From: Candidatus Fermentithermobacillaceae bacterium UBA3907
GTDB lineage: Bacteria > Bacillota > Sulfobacillia > Fermentithermobacillales > Fermentithermobacillaceae
Direction of reading: 5' to 3'
Length of the DNA stretch: 51,828 bases
NCBI GenBank assembly: GCA_002391545.1
Contig: DGFF01000011.1
Coordinates: forward strand, 1 to 51,828
A program made the translations under genes and the position numbers. Each line of letters begins with the position of its first letter. Within the stretch, counting starts at the first letter, position 1. The notes beneath the pieces were generated by a model. It searched no databases and was not told the origin of the DNA. It saw nothing but the letters and a program-made list of their open reading frames with translations. Shown here one piece after another: positions 1 to 9,141 of the stretch.

Positions 1-1139
1 TATGCGTGTGCAGAAATCCTAACCATTTTCATGGGGTAATCAGAAAACGTGACAACTGGAACCTCTATTTTGTACTCGTGAAAAAGAGTATCTTGCACCG
101 GATCAAAATATATGCTGCCCGTTTCATTGCCCCTATCATCAATCGGTGCAAAGGGAACGCATGCCATTGATCCAATCATGTTCTCGGGAGCCACAAGGGA
201 GGTATCCAATCTTTCGCTGAGCATGCGTGCTGCTTCTAGCGCTAAGTTGTGGTTTCGTTCTGCTAGTTCAGGCCAGCCACCTGGGAGAAGAGAGTTCAAA
301 AAATCGATACATTGTGGGATAAGCAAATATGGGGTGTAATCGTCTGTACCTGTCCAATCAAATTCAAGGTGCAAAAGACTCTTGTCTGTTCTGGTTGAGT
401 TCGCTCCATGGCTGGTTACCAGGGGTCTTATCAAATGTCTTCGATCTTCGCGAATGTACAAGAAAGCAGACCCTTTGGGTCCACAGAGCCATTTATGGCA
501 GTTGCCTGTATAGTAGGCCGCAGGTAAACTTCTCATACTAAGGGGGATCATTCCCAAAGCGTGGGCTCCGTCTATGAGCACGTCAATGCCCTGAGCAAAG
601 AGTTGGTCTACTATTTCCTCAATAGGGAAAATTACTGCGGTAGGACTGGTTATGTGGTCAATCAACACCAGTTTGGTTTTGCTTGTTACGGCATTTAGAA
701 CCCTCTCTACCACGGCCGCTTGAGATTCTATAGGCAAAGGTATATCTACAGTTCTTACTATCACGCCGTCTCTTTCAATTAGCGTATTAACGGCATTTCT
801 ACACGCATTGTAGATATGATTGGTTATGACTATTTCATCTCTTGGGGAAAACTTAAGGGATTTAAGCACGGTATTTACACCTGTGGTTGCGTTGGGCACG
901 AATACAATTCCTTCTGGATCTGCATCTATGAAACAAGACAATTCTATTCTAGATTCTTGGAGCATCCTATCTATCTCTCTGTTGAAGAACCGCACTGGTT
1001 GGCTTTCAATGTACAAATGCAGTTCATTTTGGGCATCCACAATTCTTTTGGGTACAGCTCCATAAGATCCGTGGTTCAAAAAAGTGAATGATGGATCTAA
1101 GGGCCATAAGTCTCGAAAAGCGCTAGATTCTGAAGTCAA
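1..1139 (-). CDS. Class V aminotransferase (isopenicillin-N epimerase-like), 3' end off the window
   Basis: Reading the minus strand from a TTG at 1139 gives an unbroken frame of about 380 codons that leaves the window at base 1, so the C-terminus is missing. Visible landmarks of PLP fold-type I, class V enzymes are an N-terminal LNHGSYGAVP, the cofactor loop VPNATTGVNTV, the LIDGAHALGMIPL strand with the PLP-contacting Asp and His, and TGNCHKWLCGPKG containing the Schiff-base lysine. These fit the CefD/EgtE-like subgroup, which racemizes, eliminates or desulfurizes amino-acid substrates; the exact reaction cannot be told. A GGGAGGG about ten bases upstream supports the TTG start. The gene is divergent from the CNNM operon. 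Confidence 0.85.
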   Translation of the reverse strand, partial: MTSESSAFRDLWPLDPSFTFLNHGSYGAVPKRIVDAQNELHLYIESQPVRFFNREIDRMLQESRIELSCFIDADPEGIVFVPNATTGVNTVLKSLKFSPRDEIVITNHIYNACRNAVNTLIERDGVIVRTVDIPLPIESQAAVVERVLNAVTSKTKLVLIDHITSPTAVIFPIEEIVDQLFAQGIDVLIDGAHALGMIPLSMRSLPAAYYTGNCHKWLCGPKGSAFLYIREDRRHLIRPLVTSHGANSTRTDKSLLHLEFDWTGTDDYTPYLLIPQCIDFLNSLLPGGWPELAERNHNLALEAARMLSERLDTSLVAPENMIGSMACVPFAPIDDRGNETGSIYFDPVQDTLFHEYKIEVPVVTFSDYPMKMVRISAHA

Positions 1140-1297
1140 TTTGTAAGTACCCTCCCTTTTTGCAGAAACTGAGTATGAAACTTATTGACGAACGATTAGC
1201 TAAGGGGTAATTCGACATGTCAGATTAGAATCCCTTGCGAGACAGTACACGTAGGAGTTCCATGGTATTGTAAGAAACAGCGCACTGGGTTAATATG

Positions 1298-1326
1298 TTG
1301 AAATAGTGCGTTTGATAAGTTAAAAT
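1298..1326 (+). promoter_or_regulatory. Sigma-A-type promoter of the CNNM operon
   Basis: TTGAAA at 1298-1303 and TAAAAT at 1321-1326 are separated by 17 bases, about 40 bases before the GTG start at 1368. Confidence 0.55.
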
Positions 1327-1367
1327 ATGTTCAAAGGAGAAAGTAAAGTTTCGGAAGGTGATGATTA

Positions 1368-2660
1368 GTGGACGACCCTGGGGGTAGTACGTACCTTTTA
1401 GCAGCAGTTTGCCTTTTACTCTCAGCGTTTTTTTCCGGATCAGAAACCGCAATTTTCTCGTCAGATGAAGTTCGACTTAAAACGACTTATTCGGGTAATC
1501 GCAGAGCAAAGAGAGTGCTCGAGTTTAAAGATGACCCAGATCATTTCTTATCCGCGGTTCTATTCGGCAATACTCTTGTCAATGTAGTATTTTCTTCATG
1601 TATTGCTTTGATCGCATATTCCTGGTTCCCAAGATCTAAGGGAATTGCCGAATTTGTAAGCACATTACTAGGAACGATGCTTCTGCTTCTGTTTGGAGAG
1701 ATTACTCCTAAATTTCTTGCTGCGTCCAATCCTGAAGGCTTCGCCGTTAGAGTAGCAACTGGAATAAGCTGGCTAAAAACTATTATGACTCCATTTTCCA
1801 GTGCCCTGGTTAATTTCGTCCAACTTTTCTCTCGGTTTCTGCCTGAGGCCGACGAGAACTCAGTAGATTTAGCAGAAGCTAGAGTCATGGCTGCCTTGGA
1901 ATACGGGAGGGCTTCGGGCGCTATAGGTATCGCTGAAACGGAAATCATTACAAATGTGATTGAAACCAGGGAACTTGAAGCTTCTGAAGTAATGGTTCCG
2001 CGGCCCAAGATGGTGGCAATTGAAGAAGACAGAAGCGCCTTGGAGGCTCTGATGCTCATGCTCGAGCATGGATTTTCCCGTATCCCGGTTTATCATGAAT
2101 CAAAGGATAATATAACTGGGATAGTGAATATAAAGGATTTAACCACATTTATTGGTGAACATTCGTACGATTGGGAAGACATCCTTTCAGGTATCCCTAT
2201 AAAGGATTTTGCAGTGCCTCCGTATTTCGTTCCTGAGAGTAAGAAAGTGTCAGATTTGTTATATGAAATGAAGGAATCTGGCGTGCCTATGGCAATTGTT
2301 GTTGATGAATTCGATGGTGTATCGGGCCTGATCACTCTAGAGGACCTCATAGAGGAGTTCGTTGGTGAAATAGAGGACGAATATGACATTGGAGACAAGG
2401 ATTTTGTGCAGTTACACGAGAGGGCCTGGTGTGTGCCTGGAAGTATGAGTCTTACCGATTTTGAGGACCTTACTGGGATTGAAATTGAGAGCGAAGATTG
2501 TGATTCTATTGCTGGCCTTGTAATGATGTGTTTAGATAGAGTCCCGGTTCCAGGCGACGCTTTTTGTCTTTTAAAACCGAAGGTGTGTTTTACTGTGAAG
2601 GAAGTTAGCGGACCTAGAATCACAAAGGTAATTGTGGAATTGGCTGAAGGGGAAGATTAG
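1368..2660 (+). CDS. CNNM/CorC-type membrane protein with CBS pair (hemolysin C family)
   Basis: Protein of 430 residues with the standard layout of this family. An N-terminal DUF21/CNNM membrane domain (about residues 1-170, including SAFFSGSETAIFS) is followed by two CBS motifs (about 190-320; EVMVPRPKMVAIEED, then the GVSGLITLEDLIEEFVGEI signature) and a CorC_HlyC domain (about 335-430). Characterized relatives act in Mg2+/divalent-cation export or homeostasis, so the old name hemolysin is misleading. The GTG start follows a GGAAGGTG site. It is the first gene of a three-gene operon, with the next gene five bases downstream. Confidence 0.88.
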   Translation: MDDPGGSTYLLAAVCLLLSAFFSGSETAIFSSDEVRLKTTYSGNRRAKRVLEFKDDPDHFLSAVLFGNTLVNVVFSSCIALIAYSWFPRSKGIAEFVSTLLGTMLLLLFGEITPKFLAASNPEGFAVRVATGISWLKTIMTPFSSALVNFVQLFSRFLPEADENSVDLAEARVMAALEYGRASGAIGIAETEIITNVIETRELEASEVMVPRPKMVAIEEDRSALEALMLMLEHGFSRIPVYHESKDNITGIVNIKDLTTFIGEHSYDWEDILSGIPIKDFAVPPYFVPESKKVSDLLYEMKESGVPMAIVVDEFDGVSGLITLEDLIEEFVGEIEDEYDIGDKDFVQLHERAWCVPGSMSLTDFEDLTGIEIESEDCDSIAGLVMMCLDRVPVPGDAFCLLKPKVCFTVKEVSGPRITKVIVELAEGED

Positions 2661-2665
2661 TTACA

Positions 2666-3721
2666 ATGAGTGCAGATTTAATTTCTAACATTATAAGAGG
2701 GATTCTCCTTGTGTTCTCCCTTGTTGTCAGAGCGTTTTTCGCAGGTTCCGAGACCGCTTTTTTGGCCATGGATAAATGGGCTGTCGATAGTTTGGCGAAC
2801 GAAGGAGATGAACGAGCTCTTTTACTGAAGAAAATGAAGGAGAACTCGAAAAACACAGTCTCTGCGCTCTTAGTTGGTACAAATATTTGCACAATATTGT
2901 TTTCTGTGCTTGCAGTTTCTTTATCTTACGCTATCGGCCTTGAAGGTCCTGCTTATCTAGGTCTGGTTTCCTTGCTGACTACTGCAGTCGTGTTTGTGTT
3001 TTCAGATCTTATGCCGAAAACTTTTGCTGCGAAGGCGCCCACGCATGTAGCACTTTCGGTTGCAGTTCCGTTGGATGTTTCATTGAGGATTTTAAGCCCT
3101 GCAGCATATTTGATAGGGGCAGTGCCATCACTTTTGACGTCTCTTTTCTCCAGGAAACGCGGCAAAGTCCCTGATAAACCGCAAGAAGAAGTGTTGACTG
3201 TACTTGATATGGCTGAAGAAAATGGTTATGTGAAGCCTGAGGATAAAGATGTTATCGACAGCATTTTCGATATCAAGGATAAGAAAGTTAAAGATATAAT
3301 GACTCCTTTTGAAAATGTGGTTGCTTTTGAACCATCTACTACGATACTTACGGCGATAGAGTCGTTTAAAGAGCATGGCTATAGTAGGGTACCTGTGGTT
3401 TGTCCTGATACTGGCGAGGTAATGGGGGTGCTTTACATTAAGGATGCAGTGGGAGAAGTTGTAAGGCATCCTGAAAATGGTTCCCTTCCCATTACTTCAA
3501 TAATGCGTGAACCCTATATAGTTAACGCTAGCGACAGTATTTTGAAAGTGCTTTCCAGGCTCAAAAAAGACAAAGTTCACATGGCCATAGTTATGCAAGG
3601 CAGCTCACCTGTGGGCATAGTTACGATGCAAGATTTGATCGAAGAACTAATAGGAGATATATCTGAAGAAGTGCGTTCTCACAATGTTATATTGTTGCAA
3701 TATTCTGGGAGGCTTCAATGA
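2666..3721 (+). CDS. CNNM/CBS membrane protein without C-terminal CorC domain
   Basis: Protein of 351 residues, paralogous to the preceding gene. The DUF21 membrane domain begins with VVRAFFAGSETAFLAMD, and several hydrophobic segments run to about residue 165. Two CBS motifs follow (KDIMTPFENVVAFEPS, then PVGIVTMQDLIEELIGDI). The frame ends about 20 residues after the second CBS, so the CorC_HlyC domain of the neighbour is absent. The shortening looks natural, because the stop overlaps the next start as ATGA. A hetero-oligomer with the upstream protein is possible but is only inference. Confidence 0.85.
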   Translation: MSADLISNIIRGILLVFSLVVRAFFAGSETAFLAMDKWAVDSLANEGDERALLLKKMKENSKNTVSALLVGTNICTILFSVLAVSLSYAIGLEGPAYLGLVSLLTTAVVFVFSDLMPKTFAAKAPTHVALSVAVPLDVSLRILSPAAYLIGAVPSLLTSLFSRKRGKVPDKPQEEVLTVLDMAEENGYVKPEDKDVIDSIFDIKDKKVKDIMTPFENVVAFEPSTTILTAIESFKEHGYSRVPVVCPDTGEVMGVLYIKDAVGEVVRHPENGSLPITSIMREPYIVNASDSILKVLSRLKKDKVHMAIVMQGSSPVGIVTMQDLIEELIGDISEEVRSHNVILLQYSGRLQ

Positions 3722-4740
3722 AGGTAGGAATAACGGGTAATCCTCAAGTAGGCAAAACAACTCTTTTTAGGCTGCTTACAGGTTCTAGTCCTGGGTCTAG
3801 CTTAAGTAGGGTTGGGGTCATGGAGGTTCCTGATGAGCGATTACCCCAGTTATCTAGGATATTTGAAAGGCCTAAGTCGACGTACGCCAGGATAGACCTG
3901 GTGGATATAATGCACCACAGAGGGCAGGACCTTCTAAATGAGGTCCGCAACTTGGATGCGGTTGTGATTGTTGTAGGCGCTTTTTTAGGTGAAGAGGAGG
4001 TTAAAGAGTCTCTAGATTTTGTGGATTCCCTTGTAACCGATTTCTATGTAGCAGATTTGGTGTCTGTAGAAAATAGACTGGAGAAACTGCAGAGCAAGAA
4101 GACGAAACCTGTAAATCAAATGGAGATTCCTTTCCTTATGAAGTGCAAAAGAGCCCTAGATGAAGATTTGTTGCTCAAAGAAGTAGAATTTGCCCCCCAT
4201 GAGATAGATTTCTTGTCGAGTTTTTCTTTTTACACACTAAAGCCCATAATATTAGCTGTAAACCTGTCTGAAGAACAACTTCTGTCTGGAACCTATCCAG
4301 GCATGAAAGATGTACGTGAATTAGCAGATGCCCAAGGGTATGAGGTAGTTAGATTCTCAGGTGTTCTTGAGGAAGAGATAAGCGCCTTGTCTCCAGAAGA
4401 CGGTTCTTTATTCCTACAAGAATTTGGCCTTGAGGAATCGGGTATTGCAAGACTTGCTAAGGTGACATATAGCGCCCTGGGCCTTATAACGTTCTTTACT
4501 GTAAGCGCAGATGAGGTTAGAGCTTGGAGCATACCGAAGGGCACTACTGTAAAAGAAGCAGCAGGCAAGATTCATACCGATTTGGAACGCGGTTTCATCC
4601 GTGCCGATGTAGTCTCATACCAGGACCTTATTTCGGCAGGATCTTTGAAAGCTTCAAAAGAAAAAGGCCTTCTTCGAGTAGAAGGCAAGGAATATATAGT
4701 GCAAGATGGGGACGTGATAAACGTTAGGTTTAACGTGTAA
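3718..4740 (+). CDS. Divergent YchF/OBG-family P-loop NTPase with TGS-like C-terminus
   Basis: Protein of 340 residues. Walker A is GNPQVGKT (7-14). The G4-equivalent is NLSE, as in YchF, which prefers ATP over GTP. The last 90 residues closely follow the YchF C-terminal TGS region (FFTVSADEVRAWSIPKGTT, GFIRADVVSYQDLI, VQDGDVINVRFNV). The switch II segment is unusual: where YchF has DIAGL plus a glycine-rich stretch, this protein has DIMHHRGQDLLNEVRNLD (63-80), shorter and without the DxxG glycine. Canonical YchF binds ribosomes, and this looks like a divergent second form. It is translationally coupled to the CNNM gene (ATGA overlap) and converges with the exporter operon seven bases away. 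Confidence 0.8.
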   Translation: MKVGITGNPQVGKTTLFRLLTGSSPGSSLSRVGVMEVPDERLPQLSRIFERPKSTYARIDLVDIMHHRGQDLLNEVRNLDAVVIVVGAFLGEEEVKESLDFVDSLVTDFYVADLVSVENRLEKLQSKKTKPVNQMEIPFLMKCKRALDEDLLLKEVEFAPHEIDFLSSFSFYTLKPIILAVNLSEEQLLSGTYPGMKDVRELADAQGYEVVRFSGVLEEEISALSPEDGSLFLQEFGLEESGIARLAKVTYSALGLITFFTVSADEVRAWSIPKGTTVKEAAGKIHTDLERGFIRADVVSYQDLISAGSLKASKEKGLLRVEGKEYIVQDGDVINVRFNV

Positions 4741-4747
4741 CCTTTTA

Positions 4748-5956
4748 TCAAATTCCCCCGCAAAGCCCGCAGCTTGCACATGACGGATTTGAGTCTAGAT
4801 ATACTCTTCTGTCGTTTAGAAGCTGATGGCAATTGGCGTTCTTTATTAGCCTAACAGGTATGAGTACTCCGGCTATAATAGTGACTGACCCAATCAGAAT
4901 CGACACTGCATATGCGCTCCATGGTAACGTCATTCCTTGTTCGAGGAATGTGGTGAGGTATCTTCCTCCAAATACTCCCAAAATAATACCTGGTATTCCC
5001 ATGTAAGCCGCCTCCACAAACATCATTCGTGCTAGGTCGGAAGTGGTGCCACCCAAAACGCGCATTATTCCCAAAGGACGTTTACGGTCGAGGAAAGCTA
5101 CTATCAGAACGCAGGTGATAGCTACAGCGGTTGCCATAAGCACTAGTATAGATACTACGTGCATTATCGAAAACGCGCCTTTGGCAGCTTTCTCCAAGGA
5201 AGTTTGTCCCGAAAACGGACTAACTATTATACTAGCTCCATATCGCTTATTTTCAATCTCTGCAAGCACTGTACCTTTGCTGGTTGAAAAACCTTCGTCT
5301 ACTTCCAGTATTACGCCAGGCAAAAAGCCGGGGATGTTCTCTATTGTAGATGGGTTCACTGAAGCCCAACCGTAAAGGGGGGAATGTTCCTCGCTTTGGC
5401 TGCTGTTAACGTTTACATGTTGCCATTGCAATTCTACTAAAGGACCATATTCATTCATATGCCATGCGATTATTTGCGGGTTGGATTCGCCCTTCGTTTG
5501 AGATGGCGATATAGGGAAGAAGAGCTCAATAGTATCATCGGGCAAATCTACACCGTCTCCAAGCAGGTACAGAGGTCCTACAGTGCTTTCCACTTTTAAG
5601 CAAGGCACTTGCGTCACATTTATTTTATGGGAAAGTTGGCGATAGTCGCCTTCCAGAAACGAGTTCAGGGCTCCTTCGCTGCTAAACACCATCAAACCGT
5701 CAAAGGGCAAAGCCCCCTGTTCGACTCGGGCAGTTATAGATTCTACGTTTCTGGCGATGACGGTTGTTACAAGAAAAGAGACAGCGACGCTTATGGTAAC
5801 GGCGATTAAAACGATGACTGCAAAAAAAGGAGTGTAGCGAATTCTTCGGCGAGCTATCAGACTGTACAAAGGGAACAAGTTCGCCTTTTCAGCTTTTATT
5901 TCCATAGCGCCCGCCGGTAATTGGGCTGCGTCTTGCGCTTTAGATGAGCCTGCCAT
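4748..5956 (-). CDS. FtsX/MacB-type ABC permease with cysteine-rich tail
   Basis: Protein of 402 residues: one N-terminal membrane segment (about 42-66), a large extracytoplasmic domain, and three C-terminal membrane segments (about 260-385) with the FtsX signature LGIMRVLGGTTSDLARMMFVEA. It is the last gene of a three-gene exporter operon, and its start overlaps the ATPase gene by 17 bases. Characterized relatives export peptides, lipids or lipoproteins by mechanotransmission. The protein ends in CASCGLCGGI, a short tail with three cysteines that is not part of the fold. Confidence 0.82.
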   Translation of the reverse strand: MAGSSKAQDAAQLPAGAMEIKAEKANLFPLYSLIARRRIRYTPFFAVIVLIAVTISVAVSFLVTTVIARNVESITARVEQGALPFDGLMVFSSEGALNSFLEGDYRQLSHKINVTQVPCLKVESTVGPLYLLGDGVDLPDDTIELFFPISPSQTKGESNPQIIAWHMNEYGPLVELQWQHVNVNSSQSEEHSPLYGWASVNPSTIENIPGFLPGVILEVDEGFSTSKGTVLAEIENKRYGASIIVSPFSGQTSLEKAAKGAFSIMHVVSILVLMATAVAITCVLIVAFLDRKRPLGIMRVLGGTTSDLARMMFVEAAYMGIPGIILGVFGGRYLTTFLEQGMTLPWSAYAVSILIGSVTIIAGVLIPVRLIKNANCHQLLNDRRVYLDSNPSCASCGLCGGI

Positions 5957-6650
5957 ATTTGTCTCTCCTTTCCTCTATTTCGCCGTCTCTCAGTTTTACA
6001 GCAATATCTGCGTACTCCAAAAAAGATGGTTCGTGGGTAGCGACGATAAAAGTTTGGTCTTCTTCTTTATTAAACTTAGAAAAGAGTTCCATTATTTCCC
6101 TAGAGCGAGCTGAATCAAGGTTTCCAGTAGGCTCGTCTGCCAATATTACACTGGGTTTGGTAGCCAGAGCTCTGCAAATGGCAACCCGTTGTTGCTCACC
6201 TCCGCTCAATTCAGATGGATAGTGATTTTGTCTGTCTTCAATGCCTACTGCTTCTAGCAGAAATGAAACTCTCTCTGATACCTCTTTATCGGTATACCCC
6301 GCTAACCGCATAGGGAAACCTATATTCTCTACAGCGGTAAGCTCGGGCAAAAGGTTGAAGAACTGAAACACCATGCCTATTTCGGTCCTTCGCATTATGG
6401 CCAAGTCATCCTCTGAAAGGCGAGAAAATTTTCTGCCCTTTAGAATCACTTCACCATGGCTAGGTCTGTCTATACCCCCGAGAATATTCAAAAGGGTGCT
6501 TTTACCCGACCCTGATGGTCCCATAAGTACAACAAACTGACCTTTTTCAACTTCCAGGTCCACATCTCTTAACGCGAACAAACCATCACCAACAGCATAA
6601 AACTTTGATATTTCATGGCAACTGATAACGGGACCGACCCATTCACTCAC
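5940..6650 (-). CDS. ABC transporter ATPase, LolD/MacB type
   Basis: Protein of 236 residues with a complete ATPase set: Walker A GPSGSGKS, Q-loop MVFQFFNLLPELT, signature LSGGEQQRVAICRA, Walker B VILADEPTGNLDS and an H-switch in FIVATHEPSF. The FFNLLPELTAVENI stretch and the short length are typical of ATPases that pair with FtsX-like permeases. It lies between the two permease genes and overlaps both (8 bases upstream, 17 downstream), so the three products are probably one complex with two different permease subunits. The substrate is unknown. Confidence 0.93.
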   Translation of the reverse strand: MSEWVGPVISCHEISKFYAVGDGLFALRDVDLEVEKGQFVVLMGPSGSGKSTLLNILGGIDRPSHGEVILKGRKFSRLSEDDLAIMRRTEIGMVFQFFNLLPELTAVENIGFPMRLAGYTDKEVSERVSFLLEAVGIEDRQNHYPSELSGGEQQRVAICRALATKPSVILADEPTGNLDSARSREIMELFSKFNKEEDQTFIVATHEPSFLEYADIAVKLRDGEIEERRDKYGRLI

Positions 6651-8103
6651 GCCTTAGCACCTCCGAACATGGTAATTTAGAAGCCCAATATGCGACTGCA
6701 AAGCCAATACCTAATGAAAGGGCTAGAGAAAGCCCAGTGATTATGCCAAAGTCAGTTAATACTTGGATAAACCAGCTCTTAATGGGTATATCCGAACCCA
6801 GAAGCGACACAAGATATATCAAATCGCCAAAGATAGCCCCTGAGCAAGTACCCACGATAGAGATGTACCCGCACATAGTGAGTACATACTGTCTGATATC
6901 CTTGGAGGTGGCTCCTACAACTCGAAACAACCCTATCTTGCGTCTTTGTTGTACCGTAATGATGTATATATTTCCCGCAACTACAATAGAGGAAAATACA
7001 ATTAGAAGTACGGAAAACAGCTTGTGTAGGTCAGGAGGCATTACTACATGGCCTTTTGAGCTTACAGTGTAAATAACTTCAGGTATCGTATACACCCCGT
7101 AATCGCTGCCGAGTGCATTTCTGATAAGGGAAGTAGTCTTTTTGACTTCAGCTACAGTGTCTACTGTTACCGTTATCTGGTACGACGGAAACATTGTGCC
7201 AAATTCAACAAGGTAATGATCATCAACGTTAGAATCTATCTCTCGCATTATGTTTTCAAAAAGGTCCATGGGGATGAGAACTTCGGGTCTATTCCAGAAT
7301 ATCGGTATCGTAGGTGGTTCAGGAGACTCTATCTGGTTCCAGGTTTCATAGTCTATTTCCTCGCCTGTTTGAATCTTGTAACCGCCTTGAACTGATAGAG
7401 AATATTGAGCTACGTTCTTCCAGTTGATGCCCATGTTCAAAGCACCAATGCCACTGGCCGAAATGAATTCTGCTAATGTAGGTTCAGGGAGTACTATCTG
7501 GAACGTGTCGCCAATTCTAAGGTATGGAAAGTTGTCAGCGGCCAATGGGACTAAGGCTTCTTTATGCTGCGTAGCAGTTTCGGAGAAGTGGGTACCGTCT
7601 GTTATGTATGCGTCCAACGGGAACTCAGGACCTTGTTCAAATCCTCTAAGTACAGCTGGAAACTGACCTTCCTTTGTAACGATTAAGCACGGTAAGGATC
7701 TGTAAACGTGGACATTTTTCACATTTGGGATATCCTGTATAGAATCGAGGATCTCTTGAGGAATCATTGCTCGCCACCCGAGGCAAGTTTTTTCAGTGAG
7801 ATAACCTGTGGATTCAATATCAGGAAAATATTGGTCAATGTGGGATTGCCAATCGCTCCCTCGCCAGGCGTGCCACACTAGCGTAGAAGCATCTGATGAT
7901 GATAAAGGGCTGTTGGCTGGAAATATGATTATATCCCCTTGAGAAATTGTACGTTCTGGTCGCGCCATTTCTGCTCCGTAACCCTCTGGGAGGATTCGAA
8001 GGAAAATGATGATTATAGTTGCTATGGCAGTAACTACGACGGCTATCCGTGTTCTAGTGGGATCTCGCCGAATTTCTGTTATAGCAAGTCTTGAGAAATC
8101 CAA
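6643..8103 (-). CDS. FtsX/MacB-type ABC permease, larger subunit
   Basis: Protein of 486 residues: N-terminal membrane segment (about 20-40), an extracytoplasmic domain of some 300 residues, then three membrane segments with RRKIGLFRVVGATSKDIRQ, the FtsX-family loop. It starts at a TTG at 8103 with an AGGTGAT ribosome site close upstream and is the first gene of the exporter operon. Its extracytoplasmic domain differs from that of the other permease, which suggests a heteromeric pump. Divergent from the metallo-hydrolase gene at 8340. Confidence 0.82.
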   Translation of the reverse strand: MDFSRLAITEIRRDPTRTRIAVVVTAIATIIIIFLRILPEGYGAEMARPERTISQGDIIIFPANSPLSSSDASTLVWHAWRGSDWQSHIDQYFPDIESTGYLTEKTCLGWRAMIPQEILDSIQDIPNVKNVHVYRSLPCLIVTKEGQFPAVLRGFEQGPEFPLDAYITDGTHFSETATQHKEALVPLAADNFPYLRIGDTFQIVLPEPTLAEFISASGIGALNMGINWKNVAQYSLSVQGGYKIQTGEEIDYETWNQIESPEPPTIPIFWNRPEVLIPMDLFENIMREIDSNVDDHYLVEFGTMFPSYQITVTVDTVAEVKKTTSLIRNALGSDYGVYTIPEVIYTVSSKGHVVMPPDLHKLFSVLLIVFSSIVVAGNIYIITVQQRRKIGLFRVVGATSKDIRQYVLTMCGYISIVGTCSGAIFGDLIYLVSLLGSDIPIKSWFIQVLTDFGIITGLSLALSLGIGFAVAYWASKLPCSEVLRRE

Positions 8104-8269
8104 ATATTATCACCTGCCTGGTTTATGTGAAAAGGTGCGTGGTCATATCCAACGTGTTTTCCTATTTTACCATATAGGTCCTCTATATGTGAACATCTGC
8201 CAGCATTTTTCCATATAAATATAACAAGCAGGCCAGGTTATCGCTAATAGATGTGTTGATTTTGCAGGA

Positions 8270-8299
8270 TTGCATCGAAGCGATGTTGAATGATATATA
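8270..8299 (+). promoter_or_regulatory. Possible promoter of the metallo-hydrolase gene
   Basis: TTGCAT at 8270-8275 and TATATA at 8294-8299, spacer 18, about 40 bases before the ATG at 8340. Both boxes are imperfect. Confidence 0.3.
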
Positions 8300-8339
8300 G
8301 AGACGAATCAGACTTTTGAGTGATTGGTGGTACTTGCTA

Positions 8340-9134
8340 ATGCATATCGCTTCTTTATCGAGTTCAAGCACTTGTGGAAACGCGTATGTTGTATGGGAAA
8401 ATTCCAAGAGGCCGCTGCTTATAGATTGTGGTTTGTCAATTACCAGGATTGTAAGTGGGCTGAAAGATCTGGGAATGGTTCCTCAAGATTTGGCAGGAAT
8501 ATTTATAACCCACGAGCATTCAGACCACGTGAGGGCCATGTGCTTAAAGACGCCTTTTCCTCAGAAGTTTCGAATTCCAGTATATGCTTCTCAAGGGTTT
8601 TGGGACTGGTACTACACTTTTCAAAGAAGCCATATCGATGATGAATTAGTTTATTGTGTTAAGGATGGACAGGATACACGTATTGCCGGCTACACGGTGC
8701 AAAGTTTTCTAAAACCCCACGATGCCAGAGAGCCTATGGGATTTAAAGTGAACGGATCCTCTGCAAGCGCTGCGTTTGTCATGGACTTAGGTTATGTGCC
8801 GCCTAAGATTGAGAATTTGCTTATGGGAACCGAATACCTTGTTTTTGAGGCGAACCATGATGTGACCATGGAACTCAATTCTGGCAGGCCCAAGTTTCTT
8901 TTGGATAGGATAATGGGAACCTATGGCCACCTTTCCAATGAAGAAGCTGGTAAGTCTTTACAGAGGATGGTTACTGAAACCACTAAGCGGATCATACTGG
9001 CTCACTTGAGCGTAGACTGCAATTCTCCAGATAAGGCAATTGCGGTTGTGACTGAAAAAATCGAGGAAAGCGGGTTTGCGCCGGAAGTAACTGTTGCCCC
9101 TCCTGGAGCCTTGAGACAGTATGGGGCAAAGTAA
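8340..9134 (+). CDS. YycJ/WalJ-type metallo-beta-lactamase-fold hydrolase
   Basis: Protein of 264 residues. MHIASLSSSSTCGNAYVV matches the start of the YycJ family and fixes the ATG at 8340, although an in-frame TTG lies at 8316. The metal-binding signature is HEHSDH (58-63), with later ligands around FVMDLGY, FEANHD and LAHLS. YycJ proteins are putative DNA or RNA nucleases linked to the WalKR two-component locus in Bacillus, but no walKR genes are seen here. The gene stands alone between divergent and convergent neighbours; the next gene ends seven bases away on the other strand. Confidence 0.85.
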   Translation: MHIASLSSSSTCGNAYVVWENSKRPLLIDCGLSITRIVSGLKDLGMVPQDLAGIFITHEHSDHVRAMCLKTPFPQKFRIPVYASQGFWDWYYTFQRSHIDDELVYCVKDGQDTRIAGYTVQSFLKPHDAREPMGFKVNGSSASAAFVMDLGYVPPKIENLLMGTEYLVFEANHDVTMELNSGRPKFLLDRIMGTYGHLSNEEAGKSLQRMVTETTKRIILAHLSVDCNSPDKAIAVVTEKIEESGFAPEVTVAPPGALRQYGAK

Positions 9135-9141
9135 GCGCCTC

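Noticed and set aside
112..1091. Several short plus-strand open frames at the left end
   Set aside because: They lie opposite a continuous, family-matching minus-strand aminotransferase frame and have no homology or ribosome sites.
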